Source: Hydractinia symbiolongicarpus (lineage: Eukaryota > Cnidaria > Hydrozoa > Anthoathecata > Hydractiniidae). From it: DNA of 64,000 nucleotides. Positions 1 through 25,939 of this stretch are shown in pieces; position 1 is the first letter of the stretch, and every line of letters starts with the position of its first letter. Where the stretch lies: positions 24,776,501 through 24,840,500 of the forward strand of contig NC_079886.1 of assembly GCF_029227915.1 (NCBI RefSeq), in the 5' to 3' direction. The translations under genes were made by a program, and so were the position numbers. The notes under the pieces were generated by a model that made no database searches, was not told where the DNA came from, and saw only the letters and a program-made list of their open reading frames with translations.

Positions 1-29
1 CGCCGACTGACTTACCCCAACCAATTGGA

Positions 30-1973
30 CCCGACATATGAACCCTCATTATTCGATATCCTCACAACACAAGCATATTTCCCTGCAGATAGACCATAAC
101 CAACATAAAATGGCATATTATTCCACATTATCCTAAAAATACTTCCTATCTCTACATTACAGATGCATATTTTCCCAGTAAATAACCCATAACCAACGAG
201 CGATCCATCCATATCTCGCGGAAAAGTAAAATTTTATGATGAAGTAAAACATTTTATATAAAAGTAAAGTATGAAATTTTCAGGCAGGACAATTTAGGGG
301 AAGTCCGCTGCTTGTTTACTCTGTAGTGTAAAATCTTTTCTTTGATTGTTCTGGTTTCGGACCTTTGATTTGTCATTACGCAGGAGGGCATTTGTCTAAA
401 ATATCGTTTTTATTGGTGTATAGATGGGTATAAAACAGTACCACCTGTTCAGTATATAGTACATTGTATTCCTTTAGGTTGTCCTGCTTTAGGAATTTTA
501 TTATGTTATTTCACGGAAGAGTGTTTGTGCAAAATATGGTTTCTATTGTCGTATCAATGGTTATAGAACACTACAGCATGTTTAGTGGATAGTATAAAAC
601 CTTTTATGAAATTGTCCTGCAAGAACATTTGATATTTTTAGTTGTGCAAATTTTGTGCGTACTTGTTTACTGAGTGAAATAAAGTGTTTTTAAACATGTA
701 TGGCAGTATCTTCTGCTCGCTTGCTTTTTTATGGAATAGAATAAATTTTATCTTCTGATACATTGCTTATCCTATTTATCACTTCATTTGGTAGGAGAGC
801 TCTTTCCTACAATCTCATTTTTAACAATGTATGGGCGTGGCACTCCCGTTCTTGATTTTGAAGTAAAAAAAAATCTTTGTTTGGTTTAGCCTGTTGGATA
901 TTCATTATTGTATTCGACGCGAGAGAACTTTCTAAATTTTGTTTTTATTTATGTATGGTTACGTCTTCAGCTTTCTTTCTTGTTAACGGAATAGAACAAC
1001 GTTTTCCATCGCACTTGTAAGGAATATTCCTGTCAGGCAAAATGTGTTTTGGGCTATGGATTTTGCTTCGTAAATCACAACGTCCGTAGTTCGCCCAAAA
1101 GCGCAAACAGGTTTAGTAAGTGTGTGTTTATACCACTGTCACGGAACAACCCATGCCATGTAAAGGAAATTGGGTAGGCAATGTCGGTGGAAACAAATTA
1201 CACAGGACCCATGTTAATAGGAATGTTTCCAACACTGAAGTGGCTATATCCTGTATAATACACCTAATAGTGTATAGATGCATCTACTACTGTCCAAAAT
1301 GTTTTGTAGAAAAGATCCTAAAGATTCTTCTTCAACCCTTGGGTTTAATGATTGTTGTACAACAGTTCTCGAGAGATCCTTTCCATCGCTTCACTGTACA
1401 TCGTGTGTTTCCATTAAATTCGTAAAAACTGCGAACAGTTGTTTAATACTTTTCATGATACCCGAAAGCGACCTTAGATGATAATCCAGATATTCCGAAG
1501 GCCTTTGCGTTATAATTTTGCGTATTTAATCAGATTTTTCCCTTTAGTTTCGCAATGAAATTCCCGTTGCAAGAAAAAAACGACTAAAAATAGTTACACT
1601 AACGACAGTTCTTTAGTCTATAACAGACCTCCCCATCGTAGCTTGTAGTATGTAATATTAGTACAACCTTTGTCGTGATGTCCTTATGGGAAAACTATGC
1701 ATCTATATGTAGTGATAAAGAGTTTTATTGCGGTTATGTGTAGTACTATGTCATATTACGTTAGGTACGGCCTATCTATGGAAAAAACATGCATCTAGTA
1801 TTCGTAGAGTTTTGTCTTTGCACTCCAATCCGTCCACAACGTCTCCCGTATAATTCTTATAACTAAAAACAAAATACTGTATTAGTTTATACAACGAAGT
1901 AGAATTATATATATAATTATAATTATATGCTTGTATTGTGAGGATATCGGATAATGAGGGTTCATGTGTCGGG
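30..1973. repeat. Inverted-repeat pair flanking about 1.9 kb, possible old DNA transposon
   Basis: Positions 30-77 and 1925-1973 are near-identical reverse complements (about 48 bp with a few mismatches), sharing the core ATGAACCCTCATTAT. The DNA between them is AT-rich, has no convincing ORF, and shows weak repetition at roughly 120-bp spacing between about 385 and 960 (phrases like TTTTTATTNNTGTAT). The arrangement suggests a non-autonomous or decayed DNA transposon. The left arm lies at the window edge, so the true termini and target-site duplication cannot be fixed. Confidence 0.5.
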
Positions 1974-2947
1974 ACTTATGTTGGTACAAATAAAAAGCGG
2001 TATTCATTTCCCGCTTCGCCGTGTTCCTGATATAAAAAAGAGACATCAGGCATTGGAGACAAGGTTGGATTCTACCTTGAAGTAGTTTTTGTGCGAAAAG
2101 ACATTTTTGCAAACATCTCAAGCTTGAGGATTATTAGGTAAAAGATAAAATTCAACTTATGTTGATTAAAACTTGCTGGTCAAGAAGTTTGAAAATATCT
2201 CAAACATCGCATCTTTGATACTTTTATATACTGAAATGTACTACTGTGACACGGAACGTTTAGGAATAAAATCGATTCGACGACCACAAAAGTGCTTCGC
2301 TGACTTTATGAGAGGGGGTTGTTGAATAAAAACTATTATTGTTTGTTACATTAACTTGCACTCCGGAAGTCGAACTTTCGTTAATTAACTCGGACAATTT
2401 TAGATTTCCTTAGATGTATTTACAAGCTCTAGAAATGACGGCGATAATGAATTAACTAATAAATTAAAGGCTGCTATAATTTAAACGTACTAAATTTAAA
2501 TAATATACTCTACACAAAAATAATAAAAAAAATTATCTATAGTTAGGCACTTCAGGGCATTTTTGTTGAATCCCAAATCAAGCACTAAAGCAAATTAAGA
2601 TTGTTCTACAGACTAAGACAAATCCAACGAGAGGTCAATGACCTCTGTACGTTGAGTAGAACCAAAGTTATGGACATTTTAGTATGTGCAATTGATGGCA
2701 TTTTTTGAACAATTGCATTGCAATATTCTGCAGGAAAAGGGGAAATAAAATGGCACAAAAAACAGGGTATAAAAAAGTCCGTTTTAACGACAAACTGAAC
2801 TGATCGCCTGAACTGAAATTCTCATATCTTTCGTTCTAGAATTAGGAATAACTTTAAATTTTTAGAGGATATTAATAAACACTTATATTTTTTATCATCA
2901 TTTTTATTAATCAAAATATGACGTCACAACTCTGCCATTATGGAAAT
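1974..2947. other. Non-coding AT-rich stretch
   Basis: No recognisable gene, RNA or mobile element. Short ORFs here have no recognisable domain and are best read as chance. Confidence 0.5.
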
Positions 2948-3206
2948 GACCAAATATGGTTAAAACTAATAAAAATACCAATAAAACAATACTCGAAGTG
3001 TTTTCATAAAAGTTACTGCTCAGAAAACCAATATATAGGTAAAGGATGTGTCCAAATTTTTCCTGAAAGATCATCACGTGATAAAAGTGTGTATTTTACA
3101 GACCAGATATGGTTAAAACTAATAAAATTACCAATAAAACATTACTCAAAGTGTTTTCATAAAAGTTACTGCTTAGAAAACCAATATATAGGTAAAGGAT
3201 GTGCCA
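2948..3206. repeat. 153-bp tandem duplication upstream of OXSR1
   Basis: A block of about 105 bp beginning GACCARATATGGTTAAAAC at 2948 recurs at 3101, an offset of 153 bp, with only a few substitutions. Because 153 is divisible by three, a reading frame runs through both copies and looks like a repeated protein, but no known domain is visible and the unit lies just before the OXSR1 start. I treat it as non-coding duplicated DNA, possibly in the promoter or 5' UTR. Confidence 0.7.
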
Positions 3207-3341
3207 GCAAACGGAAGATTCGTCTGTGTTGGAAACTCCCCCCGGACCTCAGCTATTCTCAGCTATCCTGAATTAGGGTAACGATCGCATTGTTTTTGTG
3301 ATTGATAAACAGAGACAGTTTACTTCGGGATTAAGGTAAAA

Positions 3342-19628
<16,287 letters not shown>

Positions 19629-19664
19629 CCAATTAGATAATGTAGTATTTATATATATTTGTAT

Positions 19665-19670
19665 ATTAAA
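19665..19670 (+). promoter_or_regulatory. Candidate OXSR1 polyadenylation signal (ATTAAA)
   Basis: ATTAAA 37 nt after the OXSR1 stop, followed by a T-rich stretch. It is the nearest plausible signal but is unproven. Confidence 0.35.
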
Positions 19671-20496
19671 CATTCTTTACTCTTCGTATCAATATTAGTT
19701 TTATAGTCCAACGTACACCGCTGTAATGTTCTGTCACTGATGTATTTACCAGACGAAGAACGTAATCACAAGAAAGTTTTTGATTGGTTGTTGACAACAA
19801 TGCTAACATTTAGATTCGAAAACTTGAAATTTAGTTGGTCTGGAATTTAGCAGTGTTTGTTAAGCTGGCTCTTTTTATTGAAATTTTACGCCTATAAAAT
19901 ATTTATAAAAAGGGTTTCTTATTTTTTGGTGAAATTGCTACAATTGCTCTTACAATTCGGGTTAAAATATTTACTAAAGGTAATTTTCTGTTTAGTTATT
20001 ATTTTCTTCATTTTTATTTTAAGTACACTTAGTTTTATACGCCTTCACACTGGCCCCTAATAACCACTTTTCGCGTGACCAACCATCTCACCTCATTCAG
20101 TCCTTCTTTTTTACCTATAAGAATGTGCGCACATGTAAAAATAATGCGCAGATTCCCATAAACCTTTGGAAACACTGTCATTCAATTATGGCTGGTATAT
20201 TTCCCGCCGTAGTAGAGTAGCTCCACCATATTCACGATTATCATAAACTTGTAGAACTTCTATGTAAATATAATCCTAAAATTATTTTGATATTACTCGA
20301 AACAAAAAGTATACTTAAATTTTCCGTTACTTTCTCTACGATTGTTAATCTCAAACGCACGAAGCCTCCTTTTGACGAATCTTTTGTATTTACGGTCCTT
20401 TAACAGGGTGACCACTACATACTTGAAATACTTGACTACTGAAATACTCGGTATTTAAGAAAAAATACTTAAATGTATTTAAAAAAATTGCAGAAA
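19671..20496. other. Intergenic, downstream of OXSR1
   Basis: AT-rich, with no gene recognised. ATACTTGA/ATACTTAAA phrases near 20420-20480 resemble the minisatellite at 20785. Confidence 0.5.
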
Positions 20497-20776
20497 CTAG
20501 TCGTTAGCCCATTGCGTGCTTCTCGCTATTGCACAGCTAAGCTACCATTTTGCTTGACAGACGGACGGACAGACGTATACGGGTATTATAATATAGACTA
20601 GTCGTTAGCCCGTGGAAAAATCCACGGGGTCGCCCGTCCTTTAAATTTACCCGTCGCAACAAAGTGGACGAAAATATAACGCATTTGGTATTGGTGCGCA
20701 TTTTAAAAATTTCGTGTTTCCGTTACGGTACGTGGCTTTTGCGGACACAGACAAAATACGGCTATTATTAAAGAGA
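20497..20776 (-). mobile_element. Two tandem Helitron-like units
   Basis: Read on the minus strand, each unit begins TCT(A/C)T...AATA and ends CTAG. Unit one is 20776-20598: it starts TCTCTTTAATAATAGCC and has a terminal hairpin CCCCGTGGATTTTTCCACGG about 10 nt before CTAG. The next unit, 20597-20497, starts TCTATATTATAATACCCG directly after that CTAG and ends with another CTAG but has lost the hairpin. A 5' TC, a 3' hairpin plus CTRR, and absence of target duplication are Helitron hallmarks. The same family occurs at 48491 and 50174. Confidence 0.7.
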
Positions 20777-20784
20777 TTGAAATA

Positions 20785-21065
20785 TACTTGGATGGTAGCC
20801 TTCATACACTTAAATATACTTAGATAGTAACCTTTGTTAACTCAAATACACTTGGATAGTAGCCTCTATATACTAAAAAATACTTCAATAGTACCCTCTT
20901 TATACTAAAATATACCTAATAACTTTTGTTGACACAAATATATTTGGATAGTAACTTCTACATTCCTAAATACACTTGACAAGTAGCCTCTATATACCAA
21001 AATATACTTGGATAGTAGCCTCTACATACTCAAATATACTTGGAAAGTAGATAGTAGCTCAAATA
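20785..21065. repeat. Minisatellite, about 38-bp units
   Basis: Imperfect tandem copies of a unit with AATATACTTGGATAGTAGCC and CTCTATATACT(C/A)A, roughly seven units, just beyond the Helitron-like pair. Confidence 0.85.
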
Positions 21066-22122
21066 AATTTGAATTTGAAAGTATATGTGATTACCAACTT
21101 TTTTATCTAATTTCTGGTAATACTTGATGGAACCAAACCTGATCTTTAGGTGTTAATATGTATTGTAGACCCTGGTTTCTTGTGTTGATGCTAGTGTGAT
21201 TTGCTAAACCATGCATATACATATGTTTTGTGATTCATTTTTCCTTGTGCATGTTATTAGTATTCTTGTCTTATCTGCAGCTGGTATTCAGGGTGAAAAG
21301 TGAGTGTTACCAGAAGCAAGAACAATTTTAACGTGTGGTTATCATGCGATGAACGGGTTCATTTTATACTTGAATATACTTAGACAGCTTGTTAATAATA
21401 CTTGCATCGACCAGCTATCGACCGATTTTGATTTTACAAAATAAAAATAAAACATCTAGGCTCAATTTATTGTTGCTACAGCCAAGGGCAACCTAGATCT
21501 AAATTTTGTCATAAAATAAGAACAATCCGACATTCTCTCTCAATGATATTTGTTTTTACTTTCTCACCTACAATTTTCATCTGAACACGTTAAAAGTTTT
21601 ATTAATAAGAAGAAAGTGATACTAAAATTCTTATGTTGTGTTCTACTATCAAGAACAAAATATGAACAAATCCAGCTAAACAAGTCTCTAAAAACAAGAA
21701 CAACCAGTTTCAATTCAGATTTTACTGGTTTTGCACGAAAAAGTCGCAAGGGTTTTGAAATTGTACTCCTCCGATGCAGCAAAATGAAAAAAGGGGGTGT
21801 ATTTGCATATCTAATTTTCATACACAGAATCACTAAATAGATATCAAATGATGATCAAATAGATAGTGGAATATCAATATTGTAAACCTTTTAACAACAA
21901 GGAATTTAAAACAAGCCATTAGGAACAGAGTAACCAAGGATACTATTTATTTGTCTCCCAGCTTCTACAATGGCAAGTAGGGTAAATTGCATTCTCGTCC
22001 CCAGAGCTCTTTGAGATTAAAACCTCGAGTTTATCTCAAATAGCTCCGTGGTCAAGAATGGGTAAAAAAACATTTACTCACCTAAGTTACCTCGCGATAT
22101 GCAGTTGATATTAGTAGGGCTA
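21066..22122. other. Intergenic, nothing recognised
   Basis: Overlapping sense and antisense ORFs at about 21550-21840 have no recognisable domain. No RNA gene or element is evident. Confidence 0.45.
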
Positions 22123-22206
22123 GTGCGTCACCTTGTGTCAATGATTCTGTGTGCGTCACCTAGCGTCAAGAGTTTTGTGTGGCTCACCAGTGACAACAGT
22201 AGTGCA
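22123..22206. repeat. 28-bp tandem repeat, three copies
   Basis: Units start at 22123 (GTGCGTCACCTTGTGTCAAT), 22151 (GTGCGTCACCTAGCGTCAAG) and, more diverged, 22179. Confidence 0.8.
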
Positions 22207-22299
22207 CAACCTCGATTCTAGGACCTCTCGTCTCTTTTTGCATATCAGATGGTGAAAGCGCCAGCGCCAATCAGAGACAAAAGCCCTGGAACGAGGCTG
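22207..22299. mobile_element. Short MITE-like inverted repeat
   Basis: CAACCTCGATTCTAGGACC...GTCTCT at the left pairs with AGAGACAAAAGCCCTGGAAC...GAGGCTG at the right. Related CCTCGATTCCAGGGC sequence recurs near 60897, so this is a dispersed family. Confidence 0.6.
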
Positions 22300-22574
22300 C
22301 AGCAGTGTAGAGTCTTTCCTTAGGACCAATTGACTGCCGCTTTAGCGTTCGATGTTATTATTCTAGGTGCTAACCAAACAAACTCTTCTATTTTAGTTCG
22401 GAATATAACATTCGGTGTGAAATAGTTTTGAGTCTTGAACTAAACGTGTTTTTTTTTCTAAATTAGCATAACTTTAAGCATACTTAAGCTTAAGAAGTCC
22501 CAAAAAATTAGGCATAAGTAAAGCATAACTTAAAAAATATGTAAGGGAAATACTTTAAATGTGTTTGTGGAAGA

Positions 22575-22877
22575 AACGTCGCACGGCTGTTTCAGTGCGG
22601 AAGGCAAGACTGTGCATGCGCTGGTTGCTTGAGCACGTTGCGGGTGCAAAATGGCGACCGAGAATAAAAACAGTTTCGATAAGTAAGTAGATACACTTTC
22701 CATATCGTTTTTGCACACATTAATTGGTATAAAGCTGTATCCAAAAAAAGGTTAGCTAGCCTTAAATATATTTACATTTTAACGGATTTCGCCCCAGTCC
22801 TAATTCAAAAAAATGTTTAGACATGCGCAGTTTGAGTTTCCGAAATATTACCCGCTGAAACAGCCGTGGTCGACGTT
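22575..22877. repeat. Inverted repeat pair about 300 bp apart
   Basis: AACGTCGCACGGCTGTTTCAG at 22575-22595 pairs with the reverse complement at 22855-22877 (differing by a 2-nt insertion). It could be the termini of a small transposon. A short ATG-led segment with a donor site lies between the arms. Confidence 0.55.
22651..22682 (+). CDS. Possible orphan first coding exon
   Basis: ATGGCGACCGAG... encodes MATENKNSFD plus two bases, directly followed by a perfect donor GTAAGTAG, with a good start context (AAAATGG). No compatible downstream exon was found: joining it to the first PCTP coding exon is out of frame. It also lies inside an inverted-repeat pair. Weakly supported. Confidence 0.2.
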
Positions 22878-23364
22878 CTACAAAAGTGGAAATTTTTGCG
22901 GAAAAACTTTTGCAGTTCTTTCTACAAAATTATATTATTTGTACAAAGGAACTTTTTCTGTTGATCAAAATTAAAGGATATTTTTCCATTGTTTATTTGT
23001 ACTCTGATTCATTCATACGATCATTGATACTTTTTCACCTGGTTCTGTCTACTAATGCGAATATATGAAAGGGAGGAGAACACAATTGGCGCGCACCACC
23101 CCAGGGCTGCAAAATTAATTTCACTTTTAACAAATTACTAAGTCTAGCTAGCTTGATTGGCGAGTCAATAACAAGACGTGCTTGCGGCTGACTGGTGGTC
23201 TTCTTCATGTGATCTCCAGATATAACTGTGCTTAACCTAACTTTTTACTTGCTATAATGTAGAGCAGACATTCCAACTGTGGTCCTTCAGTTCTTTAGTT
23301 AGGATTTCTTAGTCTAGTTATTGATTTCTCTTGTCACACAAATCTGGCAACAACATATTTATAA

Positions 23365-23990
23365 CAGTCAGGGAAAACATCAAATTAGGATATATCATCA
23401 ACTAATTAGCTAGACTTTTCGCCAAATTAGGAGAGGAATTCCTAACCTATGAAAATTTTTAAAAGAAAAAAATCACTGTTAACGCGCTATCCAGTCCACA
23501 TCTTTATTTCACTCTCTTTGTGCAGCCAAATTTCAAAACTTTGATATTTGAAATAATCGGCGCACTTGTACGACGGAACTAAAAGAAATTGATTAAAATC
23601 GTTAAAATATTTTGCACATAGTCTAATTAGCTTATGATGGCCTAACTAGGAGATTCTTTATGGCCAAACAAATCGTCTTTCCGCAACCACCATTTTGAAA
23701 ACCACATTTCGTTCGACATCCTTATTAGGCTATTTGATATCCTAATTAGGTCATTCTCGTAGGAATTAAATATTTCATCGACCCGTCCTTAGTTTTCGTT
23801 GAAATTTTTATGAGTTAGGCGCAGCATTGGTAAGAATCAAAACAGCAAGTGATGCGGACGCGAATGTGCGTATTTTTTTTCAAAAGCTAAAAATATGATT
23901 TCATATCCGAATTAGGCTACCAGCATTGCTTAATTAGGAGATGATAGCTTTATTAGGTTACATAACCTAATTTGCTGTTTTCCCAGACTG
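23365..23990. mobile_element. 626-bp MITE with internal AATTAGG motifs
   Basis: Terminal inverted repeats: CAGTCAGGGAAAACATCAAA at 23365, and at 23990 the reverse complement of CAGTCTGGGAAAACAGCAAA. The TIR continues with TTAGG. Between them the motif AATTAGG or its complement occurs about ten times in both orientations. No ORF is present. A TA follows the right end, but the left flank does not show a clean duplicate. Confidence 0.75.
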
Positions 23991-24081
23991 TATTCGGTGA
24001 TTCGGTTTGACGTCATAACAACTTTGTTGGAGGTGAAAAGTTTCCGTATTTTAGGTGAAGGTCTACGGGAACAATATAAAG

Positions 24082-24250
24082 TGCCGATCGCGAGTAAAGC
24101 TACACATCTTTGAGAGTACGAGTACAAATAAATGTGAGTAAAATAATTCAGAGTGAGAGTACAATGCGAGTGCGAGTAAATTAAAGAAGAGTAATCAATA
24201 ATTAAACTACTCGCAAGTAAATCTTTAAATATCATGTTACTCGCGAGTTA
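24082..24250. mobile_element. Solo terminal region related to the Tc1 element of intron 1
   Basis: GTGCCGATCGCGAGTAAAGC followed by dense GAGTA/CGAGT repeats, ending ACTCGCGAGTTAT, resembles the termini of the 6080-9374 element. It is probably a MITE or remnant of the same family. Confidence 0.6.
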
Positions 24251-25648
24251 TATTAAAGAAAAACAAAGACATTAATTTTAATTCACCATTTAATTTTTTT
24301 TTAATTTAGTTGCTCTTTTGAAATTAATAAATAAATTTTAAAGTTCAACTTTGCCGTCTTTTACTTCTTTAAATGCTTCCGGCATGTTCTTTCGCAGAAA
24401 TCACTTCCAGCATGTTCTTTCGCAAGCACAGAGTCAGCATGATATCTAATTATAGTTATGGTGATCAATTGCCACATGCAGACTTTGCTTTCTGAATATT
24501 TTTCAACAAACGTTGCTTTACAACTCAGACAACAATCTGTATAGTTTTAAAACATCGCCATAGAAACAGGACGTCACAAAGCTTGTTATTGTTTTGTTTA
24601 GGGGAATGTTTTAAGATCGAAGCAACAATAATAACGTGAGGGATTTTTTTGTAAAAAAACAGTTTAATGTTTAATGATATATTTTTTGTGAAAAATATAA
24701 AAATAAAAAATATTTACAAAAAAGTTATTAACTGAAAGAGTTTTATGGCTGTAACTTGCATGTTTTATAATTTTTCTTCGTTCTGTTGCTACGTCGTATA
24801 CTTTTTTTTTCAAAAATAATGAATAATGAACGCATCGCACATTTTAGTTTCGTCGCAACAAATTACCTGCTTTTCAAAACATGGCAAAATTAGTGTTGCT
24901 GTATGCGACTTCTATGATTATTCGAAAAAAAAAATGGAACAAAAATGAGCACACGCCATCGCACGCCATTGAAATTTATGCCGTGCGAACAACGCACGCC
25001 TCAAAATTTTTAAGAAGTACCATGACGTGCGAAGCTCGCACGCCAGCATTTTTCTTCCTGACGAGACCTGAATATTGTGGAGTTTTAAGAACAACGTTTG
25101 GAAGTTTGAGCAAAGATATTTTTTTGAAGCAAAATCTAGATAGCTAAGCATCATTTCCAGACAGATTTTTATTGTGGTTACCTTTTGTTAGCTAATTGTT
25201 CTTCCATTTCCACATTTTTTAGCATTCTTCCCCCTACGAGCTAGGTTTGTTTTCACCCTGCGAAATTTTAAAAATGGCGAATGTAGCACAAATGTGTTTT
25301 GTCAATTAAGCTACAGCAACAAAGCTGAACCGAATCGCCGAATAAGCTAGCACCACGGGACATTCCCTAACCTTGAACCTTCCAATATTGGATGTCTTCT
25401 TAATCGTGTTTACTCTACTTCATCCCCATGAAATAAAGTAGACAATTACCTCCAGGACCAGATTTACTTTTGTTCTGCTCAGATTGCCAAAACAGCCTGT
25501 TTATAAATAGGACGGCCAGATTATGTACGCATGGCACTATTATGTTTTTTTTGCCCTCATTGCCATGCTGTGGATGGTGATTGGATTATGAATGCTGATA
25601 TAATAGCTGGCCCAGGCAGGCTCTGATTAGCATTTTCTTCAAACTTTT
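24251..25648. other. Intergenic, no gene recognised
   Basis: AT-rich. CGCACGCC recurs several times between 24950 and 25045. ORFs here show no known domain. Confidence 0.45.
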
Positions 25649-25859
25649 GTGACTCATAAATATATATTTATGAGTGTTTAAATGCACACATATATAGATC
25701 TTCTTCCTACAGTACTCTGGTTTGTATTGCCCATAGTTAGTTCACCATTTACCTATGTGCCTTTTCTGGTCAGCAGCATATTTTTTGGTCAGCAGTCTTG
25801 CTAGTATTTAAGCTGCAGTTGCCTCATGGTTTTCCTTTTCAGTTCTAGCAGTTTTTCTT
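25649..25859. repeat. Split direct repeat A1 (matches A2 at 30311-30521)
   Basis: 211 bp matching 30311-30521 without visible differences. It opens with a 24-nt palindrome (25652-25675: ACTCATAAATAT and its mirror ATATTTATGAGT). Confidence 0.95.
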
Positions 25860-25939
25860 ATGCTTATGTCTGCTGCTTATTAATCCACTTAAATCTAATC
25901 AATCAATTTGCAATCAAACCAATCTTTGGCTAATTAAAC

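Noticed and set aside
1120-1425. 101-aa ORF
   Set aside because: No recognisable domain, overlaps another frame, and lies in AT-rich repeat-like sequence.
2918-3271. Apparent 117-aa protein with an internal repeat
   Set aside because: The repeat is explained by a 153-bp DNA duplication; no domain, no splice context, and nucleotide identity is not biased to codon positions by eye.
21550-21840. Overlapping ~90-aa ORFs on both strands
   Set aside because: Mirror-image open frames with no domain; consistent with chance or a foldback repeat.
22651-22682. First exon of PCTP
   Set aside because: Its phase (two bases left over) does not join in frame to the exon at 34160, where an in-frame stop also precedes the START-domain ATG.
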